Shown in pieces: positions 44,653-53,962 of a stretch of DNA of 64,000 bases. Position numbers and translations under genes: made by a program. Under the pieces are notes generated by a model that had not been told where the DNA came from, searched no databases, and saw only the letters and a program-made list of their open reading frames with translations. This DNA comes from Rhodocyclaceae bacterium (GTDB lineage: Bacteria; Pseudomonadota; Gammaproteobacteria; Burkholderiales; Rhodocyclaceae), in assembly GCA_016791115.1 (NCBI GenBank), contig JAEUNL010000054.1, positions 62,001-126,000 on the forward strand, in the 5' to 3' direction. Each line of letters begins with the position of its first letter. Positions within the stretch are counted from its first letter, which is position 1.

Positions 44653-47600
44653 ATGAACACGACCGAAGGCATGCAGGCACGTGTCGCTGCCGTCGCGCGC
44701 AAGCCGTTCGTTCGCCGCGGCGCAATCGCGATACTGGTGTTGATCGTCCTGTTCGGGCTGATCGGTTACTTCGTGCTGCCCGGGCTGATCAAGTCGAAGG
44801 TCGAATCGCTGGTCGAGGAGAAGCTCGGGCGCAAGCTCGGCATCGAGGCGATCGAGATCAGCCCCTATTCGCTCGAAGCCACGGTGCGCGGCCTCAAGCT
44901 CAGCGAACGGGATGGCACCACCCCGTTCGTGGCCTTCGATGCGCTGCATGTCAACGTGCAGGCCGAGTCGATCTTCCGGCTGGCGCCGGTGGTGCGCGAG
45001 GTGAAGTTGAGCAGACCTTACGTGCATCTGGTGCGCGAGGACGGCACGCGCTTCAATTTCTCCGACATCATCGAGTTGATCAACAGCCAGCCGCCATCGG
45101 ACGAACCGGCGCGGTTTTCGGTGAACAACATCGCAATCGAGGACGGCCGCATCGAATTCGATGATCGCCCCGAGAAGATCGTCCACACCGTGAGCGAACT
45201 GCAGATCGGCCTGCCGTTCGTCTCGAACCTGCCTTCGCACGTCGAAGTATTCGTCGAGCCGCTGCTTTCCGCCTCGATAAATGGCGCGTCGCTGCACATC
45301 GTCGGCAAGGCGCGACCGTTCCACGACACGATCGAAGCATCGGTCGATCTCGACCACGAGGGCATCGATCTCGCGCGCCTTGCCACCTACATTCCCTTCG
45401 AGCCCCGTTTCAAGCTGCCCAGTGCGAAGCTCGACTTGCACATCAACGCCAGCTTCGTGCAGCCCAAGGACATGGCGCCGCGCTTGATCGTCAAGGGCAC
45501 GACAACCCTCAAGGCGCTCGAACTCACCGAGCTTGACGGCAAGCCGCTGATCAAGCTGCCGCAACTCGACCTTGCCCTGAGCCAGGCCGATGTCTTTGCC
45601 GCACAGGTGGATGTCGGGCGCATCGCCCTTGCCGCGCCCGAGATCGACGTCCTCCGGCGCAAGGACGGCGAAATCAACCTGATGGCACTTGCTCCGCCGC
45701 CTGCAGGTGAGAAGGCGGCCTCGGGCGGGCAGTCCGCCAATGACGCGAACAAGCCTGCATCGAAGCAGGCGCTGCAACTGCGCGTCGGCGAGATCGTCGT
45801 AGACCGCGGGGTGGTCCGTTTCAGCGACGAGGTGCCGGCAAAGCCGTTCCGCACCGTGGTGGATCGCCTGGACGTTGCGCTGCGCAAGGTGTCGTTGCCC
45901 GGCAGCGAACCGGCATCGGTTGAGGTGACGGTGCATACCGAGGCCGGCGAAACGATACGCCATGGCGGCGAATTCACGCTGCAGCCGCTTGCGGCAAACG
46001 GCGAGGTCGAGTTGGACGGGGTGCAGCTGTCGCGCTATGTGCCGCACTACGTGCCGGTGTTCGCCGGAGAGGTGGAGAAGGGGGCACTTGGGGCCAAAGC
46101 AAGGTATGCGTTCTCGATGCCCGAGGGGCAGGTCCGGCTCTCGATCAACGATGCCGCGCTGACGCTCGCAGACCTCGCGCTGCGCCTGCCCGGCGAGAAG
46201 CGCAGCGTGGTCGGCATCGAAACGCTCGCGGTTTCGCAGACGACGGTCGATCTTGCGAAACGCCAGGTGCAGGTCGGCGATGTCAGCTCGAAGAACGCGA
46301 GGTTTGCGGTGGTGCGCGGCAAGGACGGCGCGATCAACCTCGCACATTTCCTGGCCAAGCCGGCAGCGCCGCCGCCAGGATCGCCGGTCGAGGCGCCCGC
46401 GGCCGACAAGCCGGACGCGCCGTTCGTGGTCGGCGTGTCGCGTGTCGCCCTGGAGCGCTGGTCCGCGCGCATCGAGGACCAGACCATGTCGCCGGCGATC
46501 GTCACCACGATCGATCCGCTTTCGCTGCAGGTGGCGGACTACTCGACCGAAACGGGCAATCGCGCCAAAATCGATCTCAAGGCGCAGGTGAACAAGAAGG
46601 GGCAGCTCGCGGCCAGCGGCACGGCCGGCGCAGCGCCGCTGCATGCGAACTTGAAGCTCGATGTCAAGGGCGTTGATCTGCTGCCCGGCCAACCGTATTT
46701 CACGGACAAGGTGAATGTGCTTCTCACCAGCGCAGCGCTCACGACGCGCGGCACGCTTGCGCTGGATCAGGCGAAGGAAGGGACGCTCAAAGGCGGTTTC
46801 CGCGGCGAATTCGCGATCAACGACCTTGCCACGGTCGACAAGACCAACTCGAACGACTTCCTCAAATGGAGGTCGTTGTTCTTCGGCGGCGTGGAGGCGA
46901 AGCTCTCGCCGTTCGCACTGAGCATCGACCAGATCGCGTTGAGCGACTACTACTCGCGCATCATCCTGAGCCAGGACGGACGGCTGAACCTGCAGGACGT
47001 GATGCGCGGCGCGGATGGCGAGGCCAGGAGCGTGACGGACGCCGCCGTGCCTGCGGGTGATACGACCGGACAGGCGGAACAGGCTGGAAGGCCCGCCGGG
47101 AAACCGGCTGAGGCTGCACCGGCGGCATCCGCTTCGCCGTCGCAGCCGATGCCGCCGATCCGCATCGGCAAGCTCGTGCTGCAAGGCGGGCACGTCAACT
47201 TCACCGACAACTTCATCAAGCCCAATTACACAGCCGATCTCAAGGAACTCGGCGGTTCGGTGACCGGGCTGTCGTCGGATGCGTCCACCACGGCGGATGT
47301 GGACCTGCGCGGCCAGGTGAACAACGCGCCGCTCAACATCGTCGGCAAGGTCAATCCGCTCTCCGGGGAGCTTGCACTCGACCTCAAGGCGGACGTCAAG
47401 GGGATGGAACTCGCCCCGCTCAGTCCGTATTCCGGCAAGTACGTCGGCTACGGCATCGAAAAGGGCAAGCTTTCCTTCGACGTCAATTACAAGATCCACA
47501 ACCGCAAGCTGACGGCCGAGAACCGGCTGGTGCTGGATCAGCTCACCTTCGGCGAGAAGATCGACAGCCCGACTGCCACCAAGCTGCCGGTACAACTCGC

Positions 47601-48381
47601 CGTGGCACTGTTGCGAGACCGCAACGGCGTCATCGACATCAACCTGCCGATCGGCGGTTCGCTCGACGATCCGCAGTTCTCGGTGGGCGGCATCATCGTC
47701 AAGGTGCTGATCAACGTCATCACCAAGGCGATCACGGCCCCGTTCGCGCTGCTCGGTTCGCTGTTCGGTGGCGGCGAGGAGCTTTCGCATGTGGACTTCG
47801 ACGCGGGCCTTGCCACGATTGCGCCAGCGGGCGAGCGCAAGCTGAAGTCGCTGGCCAAGGCGCTGGCCGACCGGCCGGCGCTCAAACTGGAAATCACCGG
47901 CCGCGTCGATCCGGAAACCGACCGTGAAGGACTGCGTCGCGCCAGCATCGATCGCAAGGTTCGCGCGCTCAAACTCAACGACTTGGTGAAGAAGGGCGAA
48001 TCGGTCGATCCGGCCAGCATCGCCGTGGCGCCCGAGGAGTACCCTGTGCTGCTCAAGCGCGTCTACAAGGATGAGAAGTTTCCCAAGCCGCGCAACGCCG
48101 TGGGGCTGACCAAGGATCTGCCGGTGGAGGAAATGGAAAAATTGATGATCACCAATGCGCAGGTGAGCGACGACGACATGGTGGGACTCGGCAACCAGCG
48201 TGCCCAGGTGGTGAAGGACTGGCTGCTCAAGAACGGCGGGGTGGCGCAGGACCGCGTTTTCCTGCTCGCCGCCAAGGTGGGCGGTTCACCCGCGAAGGCT
48301 GCCGCGACCGAGGAAGGCAAGGAAGCCAAACCCGAAAGCGGCAAGGCCAAGGCGAGCCGGGTCGATTTTTCGCTCAAGTAG
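44653..48381 (+). CDS. DUF748/AsmA-like envelope protein
   Basis: 1242 aa with GGAG before the ATG. One membrane helix near residues 23-48 (AIAILVLIVLFGLIGYFVLPG) anchors a very large periplasmic part. Repeated beta-rich AsmA/DUF748 segments recur, for example LGRKLGIEAIEISPYSLEATVRGL, VNNIAIEDGRIEFDD and RIGKLVLQGGHVNFTDNFI. A C-terminal OmpA-like fold begins about residue 1040 (VDFDAGLATIAPAGERKLKSLAKAL...LKLEITGRVDPETD). AsmA-like proteins bridge the periplasm and are linked to phospholipid transport; that role is family knowledge. The long antisense frame over it is a shadow. It stands divergently from the TAXI gene. Confidence 0.88.
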   Translation: MNTTEGMQARVAAVARKPFVRRGAIAILVLIVLFGLIGYFVLPGLIKSKVESLVEEKLGRKLGIEAIEISPYSLEATVRGLKLSERDGTTPFVAFDALHVNVQAESIFRLAPVVREVKLSRPYVHLVREDGTRFNFSDIIELINSQPPSDEPARFSVNNIAIEDGRIEFDDRPEKIVHTVSELQIGLPFVSNLPSHVEVFVEPLLSASINGASLHIVGKARPFHDTIEASVDLDHEGIDLARLATYIPFEPRFKLPSAKLDLHINASFVQPKDMAPRLIVKGTTTLKALELTELDGKPLIKLPQLDLALSQADVFAAQVDVGRIALAAPEIDVLRRKDGEINLMALAPPPAGEKAASGGQSANDANKPASKQALQLRVGEIVVDRGVVRFSDEVPAKPFRTVVDRLDVALRKVSLPGSEPASVEVTVHTEAGETIRHGGEFTLQPLAANGEVELDGVQLSRYVPHYVPVFAGEVEKGALGAKARYAFSMPEGQVRLSINDAALTLADLALRLPGEKRSVVGIETLAVSQTTVDLAKRQVQVGDVSSKNARFAVVRGKDGAINLAHFLAKPAAPPPGSPVEAPAADKPDAPFVVGVSRVALERWSARIEDQTMSPAIVTTIDPLSLQVADYSTETGNRAKIDLKAQVNKKGQLAASGTAGAAPLHANLKLDVKGVDLLPGQPYFTDKVNVLLTSAALTTRGTLALDQAKEGTLKGGFRGEFAINDLATVDKTNSNDFLKWRSLFFGGVEAKLSPFALSIDQIALSDYYSRIILSQDGRLNLQDVMRGADGEARSVTDAAVPAGDTTGQAEQAGRPAGKPAEAAPAASASPSQPMPPIRIGKLVLQGGHVNFTDNFIKPNYTADLKELGGSVTGLSSDASTTADVDLRGQVNNAPLNIVGKVNPLSGELALDLKADVKGMELAPLSPYSGKYVGYGIEKGKLSFDVNYKIHNRKLTAENRLVLDQLTFGEKIDSPTATKLPVQLAVALLRDRNGVIDINLPIGGSLDDPQFSVGGIIVKVLINVITKAITAPFALLGSLFGGGEELSHVDFDAGLATIAPAGERKLKSLAKALADRPALKLEITGRVDPETDREGLRRASIDRKVRALKLNDLVKKGESVDPASIAVAPEEYPVLLKRVYKDEKFPKPRNAVGLTKDLPVEEMEKLMITNAQVSDDDMVGLGNQRAQVVKDWLLKNGGVAQDRVFLLAAKVGGSPAKAAATEEGKEAKPESGKAKASRVDFSLK

Positions 48382-48499
48382 TACCTGCCTGGGGGGCGCA
48401 TGGATAGGCGAGCGGCGGGCATGCCTGCCTGAAACCCGCGTGGATATTGGCATGGCGGGGTGGCACGCCCGAGTGCGCCATTCCGTGCGCCTTCCGGGT

Positions 48500-49207
48500 C
48501 TATCTGTCAGTGCTTCCGGCGAACCACGTTTGCATCAACGCCGTCTCGCGCTCGGCGATGGTCGCGAGAAATGCGTCGGCCTTGCCCATGTGCTTGAAGG
48601 CGCTGAAGCCGCGCTCGAGAAAGTCGTGCAGTTCGCCGAGGCCGGCGAGGTGGGCAGGGCCGCGCATCGCGCGCAGCAGGCCGCTCAAAAGCGGCATGCG
48701 CGTGAGTCCGGCGAGCGCGGCGCCGATTTCGCCGATGCGCCCGATCTGCTCCTCGCGCTGCGCCGGGTTGGCACAGGCGCGGTAGGCGGCAGCATAGGCC
48801 TCGTCGTCGATCTGTCGCATGCGTCCGTTCCTGCGCAGCGCCGCGATCATCGCGCTGTCGAGTTCTTCCGACAAGGCATCCAGCCCCACTGCGAGCGCGA
48901 TCGTATGCAGCGCTGACGGTGGCAGCATGCGCGTCATCAGAGGAATGATGCGTTCGACTTCTTCGTCGCGCTTGCTGAAATCCTTCGGTCCATACAGGTC
49001 GTCGAGAAAGAAGCGTGCCGCCGGGCCATAGCGTGGGCTGTCGAGCAGGTCGCGATGCGTTCGCGCCAGGCGCAGCGCTTGCCACTCGCGCAGGCGCATG
49101 CGATCTGCGTGGTCGCTGGCAGCCGCGGCGGCGGCGGCGCGCAGCCCCTTGGCCCGCTGCACGTTGTCGCGCAGAAGCGTGGCGTAGCGCAGTTTGTCGT
49201 CGTTCAT
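48500..49207 (-). CDS. FFLEELY-family conserved protein
   Basis: 235 aa from ATG 49207; upstream in-frame extension lacks protein character. The name-giving motif is present as ARFFLDDLYGPKDFSKRDEEVERIIP. The protein is all-helical with no signal or membrane segment. The family is found mainly in beta- and gammaproteobacteria and has no known function. It is convergent with the DUF748 gene and divergent from the ALDH operon. Confidence 0.82.
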   Translation of the reverse strand: MNDDKLRYATLLRDNVQRAKGLRAAAAAAASDHADRMRLREWQALRLARTHRDLLDSPRYGPAARFFLDDLYGPKDFSKRDEEVERIIPLMTRMLPPSALHTIALAVGLDALSEELDSAMIAALRRNGRMRQIDDEAYAAAYRACANPAQREEQIGRIGEIGAALAGLTRMPLLSGLLRAMRGPAHLAGLGELHDFLERGFSAFKHMGKADAFLATIAERETALMQTWFAGSTDR

Positions 49208-49395
49208 GTCGGTTCGTTTCGGTTGTCGTCCGGTTCGCCGATGCCAGTCTAGACAGGCGCAAGGCACACGTACAGCGTGCCACGTCGCGCGCATGGCATC
49301 GAACTCTGGCGGGCTGATTAGAGGCTCGCGCCTAACGGCCTGTCGCGTCATCCGCTATTCTGCAATCAGCCAGCACCCGGGAGCGAGGAGACGGC

Positions 49396-50835
49396 ATGGC
49401 AGACAATCGGTTTCCGGGCGGCAGCGCGTTCGATGGCGAGCTCGGGCGCATGTTCGCCCAATTGAAGGCCGCAGCGGCGGCGGATCCATGGCCGAGCTAC
49501 GCGACGCGCCGTGCGCGCCTGGTGGCGCTGGAGCGGCTGTTGCGAGACAACGCGGCGCGCATCGAAGCGGCCATCGACGCCGACTTCGGGCATCGCTCCG
49601 CGCACGAGACGCGGCTGCTCGAAATGTTTCCGAGCCTCGAAGGTATCCGTCATGCGCGGCGCAACCTGCGGCGCTGGATGCGTCCCGAGCGCCGGCCGAC
49701 CGGCCGCTGGTTCCTGCCGGGGCGTTCCTCCATCGTGCCGCAGCCGCTTGGCGTGGCGGGCATCATCGTGCCCTGGAATTACCCCCTGTTCCTTGCCGCC
49801 GGCCCGATGGTCGGGGCGCTGGCCGCGGGCAACCGGGTGGCGCTCAAGACATCCGAATTCACGCCGCGCTTCGGCGCGCTGTTCCGCGAACTGGTCGCAA
49901 AGCATCTCGGCGACGACGTCGCAGTGGTCGTCGAAGGTGACGCCGAGGTGGGCCGCACCTTCTCCGGCCTGCCTTTCGATCACCTGTTGTTCACCGGGTC
50001 GACGGCGGTGGGGCATCACGTCATGCGTGCAGCGGCCGACAACCTGACGCCGGTTACGCTGGAACTCGGCGGCAAATCGCCTGCCATCGTGGCGCCGGGC
50101 TACCCGCTGGAACGCGCGGCGGAGCGCATCGTCGTCGGCAAGACCATGAATGCCGGCCAGACCTGCATCGCACCCGACTATGCGCTGGTCCCGAAGGGCG
50201 CGGAGCAGGGCTTCGTCGCGGCATTGCGCGCGACGGTCGATGCGCTGTATCCCGATCTCGTGGCCACGCCCGACTATACGCACGTCATCAACGAACGCCA
50301 TTTCGCGCGGCTCGCCGGATACATCGACGAGGCGGCGGCGGCAGGCGTATCGCTCGTGCCGCTCTCGGGCAGCATGCAGCGGCCGGATGCAGCGACACGG
50401 CGCATGCCGCCGCTGGCGTTGATCAACCCGCCGGATGAGCTGGCGGTCATGCGCGACGAGATCTTCGGGCCACTGTTGCCGGTGATCGGCTATGACACGC
50501 TCGACGAGGCGATCCGCTTTGTGAATGCGCGGCCGCGGCCGCTCGCGCTGTATTACTTCGACGAGCAGGGTGCGCGCATCGAACGCATGCTGCAGCTCAC
50601 GCACGCGGGCGGGGTGACGCTCAACGACACCATCCTGCACATCGCCCAGGACGAACTGCCCTTCGGCGGTGTCGGCGCAAGCGGCATGGGTGCATATCAC
50701 GGCAAGGCCGGGTTCGACACGTTCTCCAAGCTGAAACCGGTGTTCAGGCAGTCGCGCCTCAACGGGCTGGGCATGTTCAAGCCGCCGTACGGGCATTTGT
50801 TCGATCGCCTCGTCGCGATGCTGATGCGCGGATGA
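49396..50835 (+). CDS. Aldehyde dehydrogenase, coniferyl-aldehyde type (class 3-like)
   Basis: 479 aa NAD(P)-dependent aldehyde dehydrogenase. Catalytic Cys257 lies in NAGQTCIAPDY and the general-base Glu223 in TLELGGKSP. VPWNYPLFLAAGPM and FTGSTAVG form the cofactor site. The C-terminal membrane-edge pattern (GMGAYHGKAGFDTFS) is typical of coniferyl/fatty-aldehyde class 3-like enzymes. The next gene starts inside its stop codon (ATGA) and a GMC oxidoreductase follows, which suggests an alcohol-to-aldehyde-to-acid sequence. Confidence 0.9.
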   Translation: MADNRFPGGSAFDGELGRMFAQLKAAAAADPWPSYATRRARLVALERLLRDNAARIEAAIDADFGHRSAHETRLLEMFPSLEGIRHARRNLRRWMRPERRPTGRWFLPGRSSIVPQPLGVAGIIVPWNYPLFLAAGPMVGALAAGNRVALKTSEFTPRFGALFRELVAKHLGDDVAVVVEGDAEVGRTFSGLPFDHLLFTGSTAVGHHVMRAAADNLTPVTLELGGKSPAIVAPGYPLERAAERIVVGKTMNAGQTCIAPDYALVPKGAEQGFVAALRATVDALYPDLVATPDYTHVINERHFARLAGYIDEAAAAGVSLVPLSGSMQRPDAATRRMPPLALINPPDELAVMRDEIFGPLLPVIGYDTLDEAIRFVNARPRPLALYYFDEQGARIERMLQLTHAGGVTLNDTILHIAQDELPFGGVGASGMGAYHGKAGFDTFSKLKPVFRQSRLNGLGMFKPPYGHLFDRLVAMLMRG

Positions 50836-51329
50836 TCGGGCGGCGCACATTCCTCAAGGTCGGCCTCGCGGGCGGCGTCGTGCTCGGCGCGGGCGGCATC
50901 TGGTACGCGGCGACGCGCGAGGCCGTGGCGCAGGGCAGGCTCGATCGCGCGACACGCGCGATGTTCGCCGCGATCGCGCCGGTGATCCTTGCCGGCGTCG
51001 CACTGCCGGAGCCGGCCACCACGGAGGACGTCGTCGCCGGCGTGGAAACCGCATTCGGCGGCTTGTCCGCCGCCGCACAGACGGAACTTGGCGAACTGTT
51101 CGGGCTGCTCTCGTTCCCCCCGACGCGCTACGTGCTGACCGGCGTCGCGGATTGGGGGCGGGTGTCGCAAGCCGATATTGCACGGTTCCTGGAATCATGG
51201 CGACGCCATCGCCTGTCGTTGTTGCGTGGCGCGTATGCCGCCCTGCACGACCTGGTGCTCGGAGCGTGGTATGCGCGGCCCGATAGCTGGGAGGCGATCG
51301 GCTACCCGGGACCGCCGGAGGTGAAATGA
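50832..51329 (+). CDS. Tat-signal small subunit for the GMC oxidoreductase
   Basis: 165 aa. The N-terminus IGRRTFLKVGLAGG is a twin-arginine signal, followed by a hydrophobic helix and a probable cleavage region near AVAQG. The mature part has the 'LPEP...GLSAAAQTELGELFGLLSFPPTRYVLTG' layout of gluconate-2-dehydrogenase subunit-3-like proteins, which escort flavoprotein dehydrogenases to the periplasm. Its start overlaps the ALDH stop by 4 nt, and the GMC gene starts 49 nt downstream. The GMC protein has no signal of its own, so it could be co-exported by this subunit. Confidence 0.8.
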   Translation: MIGRRTFLKVGLAGGVVLGAGGIWYAATREAVAQGRLDRATRAMFAAIAPVILAGVALPEPATTEDVVAGVETAFGGLSAAAQTELGELFGLLSFPPTRYVLTGVADWGRVSQADIARFLESWRRHRLSLLRGAYAALHDLVLGAWYARPDSWEAIGYPGPPEVK

Positions 51330-51378
51330 CGAGTCCGATCGAGATCCACGTTCCAGCGTTTGCGCGGGGTGCAGGACG

Positions 51379-52992
51379 ATGAGCATTGACGACCCGATGC
51401 GCGAGGGCATTGCCGCCGGTTGGAAGGTCATCGATGCCTCGACGCTCGATGCGCCGCGCACTATCGAGGTCGACGTGGTGATCGTCGGCAGCGGCGCGGG
51501 GGGCGGCATCGCGGCCGAGATCATGACCACCGCCGGGCTGAACGTTGCGCTCGTGGAGGAGGGGCCGCTCAGGACGACGCACGACTTCCGCATGCGGGAG
51601 GCGGAGGCCTATCCGCAGCTCTACCAGGAGTCCGCCGCGCGCAAGACGCGCGACAAGGCGATCAACATCATGCAGGGGCGCTGCGTCGGCGGATCGACCA
51701 CGGTGAACTGGACCTCGAGCTTCCGCACGCCGCCGGCCACGCTGGCGTTCTGGCGCGAGCGTTTCGGCCTCGCCGACTACACGCCGGAAGCATTGCAGCC
51801 CTGGTTCGAGATGGTGGAGCGCCGGCTGGGCATCGGCCCATGGGAGCGCGCGCCCAACGCCAACAACAGCTTGCTGCAGAAGGGCGCACAGGCGCTCGGG
51901 ATCGAAGTCGGCGCGATACGGCGCAACGTGCGCAAGTGCTGGAACCTTGGTTACTGCGGCATGGGCTGTCCGACCGGCGCCAAGCAGTCGATGCTGGTCA
52001 CGACCCTGCCCGCGGCACTGGGTCGTGGCGCAACGCTGATACACCACCTGCGCGCGCAACGGCTCGCGATGCGCAACGACCATGTCGAGGCACTCGAATG
52101 CACCGCCATGGAGACAGACGGGGTGCGCGAGCGCACCGTCGGCGTGACGCTGCGCGCGCGCCATTTCGTGCTCGCGGCCGGCGCGATCGGCACCCCTGCG
52201 TTGCTGCTGCGATCGCAGGCGCCCGACCCGCGACAACTGGCCGGTGCGCGGACCTTCCTGCACCCGACGGTGGTGGTGGCCGGCCGCTTCGAGAAGCCGG
52301 TGCATGGGCACAGCGGGGCGCCGCAATCGCTCTATACCGATCATTTTCTGACGCAGTACCCGATCGACGGACCGCTGGGTTTCAAGCTCGAGGTGCCGCC
52401 CCTGCACCCGGTGCTGTTCTCCACCACGCTGCAGGGCTTCGGCAGCGAGCATGCAGAGGCCATGGAGGCGTTCACGCGTACCCATGCCCAGCTCGCCCTG
52501 ATCCGCGATGGCTTCCACGCGGAGAGCCGTGGCGGTCGCGTCGTGCTGCGCGCGGATCGGACACCGCTGCTCGACTATCCGTTGAACGCGCCGATCCTGG
52601 AGGCGGCGCGACGCGCCTTGCTCGCGATGGCCGAGATCCAGTTCGCCGCCGGCGCGCAGCGCGTACACGCAGTCCATGAAGACTGCAGGGGCTATGCAAG
52701 CTGGGCCGAGGCGCGTGCTGGCATCGAGGCGCTGGCGATGGCGCCGCTACTGCTGCGCGTAGTGTCGGCGCACGTCATGGGCGGCGTGGCAATGAGCGCG
52801 GATCCCGCGACGGGATTGACACGTCCGGACGGCGGGCATGCCCACCTCGACAACCTGTCGATCTTCGACGGCTCGGTGTTCCCGACCAGCATCGGCGCCA
52901 ATCCGCAGCTTTCGATCTATGGCATCACCGCGCGCAATGCGAGCAATTTGACAACTCGCCTCACCGGACGGGCTGCGCCTCCGCTAGCATAG
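51379..52992 (+). CDS. GMC-family FAD oxidoreductase
   Basis: 537 aa glucose-methanol-choline type flavoprotein. The dinucleotide-binding motif VVIVGSGAGGGIAAEI is at residues 33-48. GRCVGGSTTVNWTSSFRTP is the FAD signature. HVMGGVAMS and NPQLSIYGITARNASNL form the C-terminal active-site region with the expected His and Asn. Four cysteines in CWNLGYCGMGCPTGAKQ resemble the cysteine cluster of long-chain alcohol oxidase-like GMC enzymes. Substrate is likely an alcohol; a long-chain or aromatic alcohol fits the neighbouring aldehyde dehydrogenase. Confidence 0.9.
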   Translation: MSIDDPMREGIAAGWKVIDASTLDAPRTIEVDVVIVGSGAGGGIAAEIMTTAGLNVALVEEGPLRTTHDFRMREAEAYPQLYQESAARKTRDKAINIMQGRCVGGSTTVNWTSSFRTPPATLAFWRERFGLADYTPEALQPWFEMVERRLGIGPWERAPNANNSLLQKGAQALGIEVGAIRRNVRKCWNLGYCGMGCPTGAKQSMLVTTLPAALGRGATLIHHLRAQRLAMRNDHVEALECTAMETDGVRERTVGVTLRARHFVLAAGAIGTPALLLRSQAPDPRQLAGARTFLHPTVVVAGRFEKPVHGHSGAPQSLYTDHFLTQYPIDGPLGFKLEVPPLHPVLFSTTLQGFGSEHAEAMEAFTRTHAQLALIRDGFHAESRGGRVVLRADRTPLLDYPLNAPILEAARRALLAMAEIQFAAGAQRVHAVHEDCRGYASWAEARAGIEALAMAPLLLRVVSAHVMGGVAMSADPATGLTRPDGGHAHLDNLSIFDGSVFPTSIGANPQLSIYGITARNASNLTTRLTGRAAPPLA

Positions 52993-52996
52993 GAGG

Positions 52997-53962
52997 ATGC
53001 TTGCCCGTGTCCTCACGTCAATCCTGTTCCTCGAAGTTTTTGTTTACTCCGGCTTTGCCGTGGCACGCGTGGTGCTGGGCAAGTGGGCGCCGGGGTTCGC
53101 GATCCTGTTCATACTCGGCATGCCGGTGCTGGTGCGCGGGCTGATCACCCTGGCCAGTTTCATGCTGGCCTGGCTGTGGCGTTCGCCGCGTCCGGCGTCG
53201 GGGCGGATTGGATTGTTGTCTGCTGTGGCGCTTTTCCTGCGTGAATGGGCCGGCACGAGTTTCGTGTTCGGATTCGGCCAGGCATTCGAGAACGTGTTCG
53301 TCGCATCGGACCGCCTGCCGCAGGTGGCGCGCGACGAGGTTCCGTTGCTGTTGGTCCATGGCTACTGCTGCAATCGCGGCGCCTGGTGGTGGATGAAGCC
53401 GAGGCTGGAGCGCGCGGGATTCGTCGTCGCCACTGTGAACCTGGAACCAGTGCTCGGTGGAATCGACGACCACGCACAGCCGCTGTCCGAACGCATCGAG
53501 GAGATCTGCCGCGAAACCGGCGCGCCGCGCGTCGCGCTGGTCTGCCACAGCATGGGCGGCCTCAGTGCGCGCGCCTACCTGCGCGCCTTCGGCAGCGATC
53601 GTGTGGCACGCATGATCACGATCGGGACACCGCATCGCGGCAGCCGACTTGCACGGCTCGGGCTCGGGCGCAATGCACGGCAGATGACACCGGGCAGCGA
53701 ATGGATCGAACAGCTTGCTTCACAGCCTCAGGTGCCGCAAAGCGGCGTCGTTTCGATCTACAGCCTGCACGACAACCTGGTCGCGCCCCAGGACGGCGCC
53801 ATACTCGAGGGCGCCGATTCGATACCCCTTGCCGGGCGGGGCCACATCGACTTGCTGCATTCGCGCGCCGTGCTCGATCGGGTGATCGACGCAATCGGCA
53901 GCCGCGCCGCGGCTGCCGCCGAGGCGACGGTCAGAAGTAGATCCCGCGCATCAGCTGCGTGA
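52997..53962 (+). CDS. Alpha/beta-hydrolase (lipase-like), membrane-anchored
   Basis: 321 aa. Two N-terminal hydrophobic helices (ILFLEVFVYSGFAVARVVLG; FAILFILGMPVLVRGLITL) are followed by the hydrolase domain. Nucleophile Ser185 is in CHSMGG, the oxyanion region is LLVHGYCCNRGAWWW, and the catalytic His is probably in GRGHIDLL. AGGAGG abuts the ATG with no spacing and overlaps the GMC stop codon, so coupled translation is likely but the geometry is unusual. The 3' end overlaps the convergent fatty acyl-CoA reductase gene by 32 nt. Confidence 0.82.
   Translation: MLARVLTSILFLEVFVYSGFAVARVVLGKWAPGFAILFILGMPVLVRGLITLASFMLAWLWRSPRPASGRIGLLSAVALFLREWAGTSFVFGFGQAFENVFVASDRLPQVARDEVPLLLVHGYCCNRGAWWWMKPRLERAGFVVATVNLEPVLGGIDDHAQPLSERIEEICRETGAPRVALVCHSMGGLSARAYLRAFGSDRVARMITIGTPHRGSRLARLGLGRNARQMTPGSEWIEQLASQPQVPQSGVVSIYSLHDNLVAPQDGAILEGADSIPLAGRGHIDLLHSRAVLDRVIDAIGSRAAAAAEATVRSRSRASAA

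Noticed and set aside
44626-47790. 1054-codon minus-strand frame
   Set aside because: Antisense to the DUF748 gene, which has a good start, a membrane anchor and recognisable domains; the antisense frame has none.
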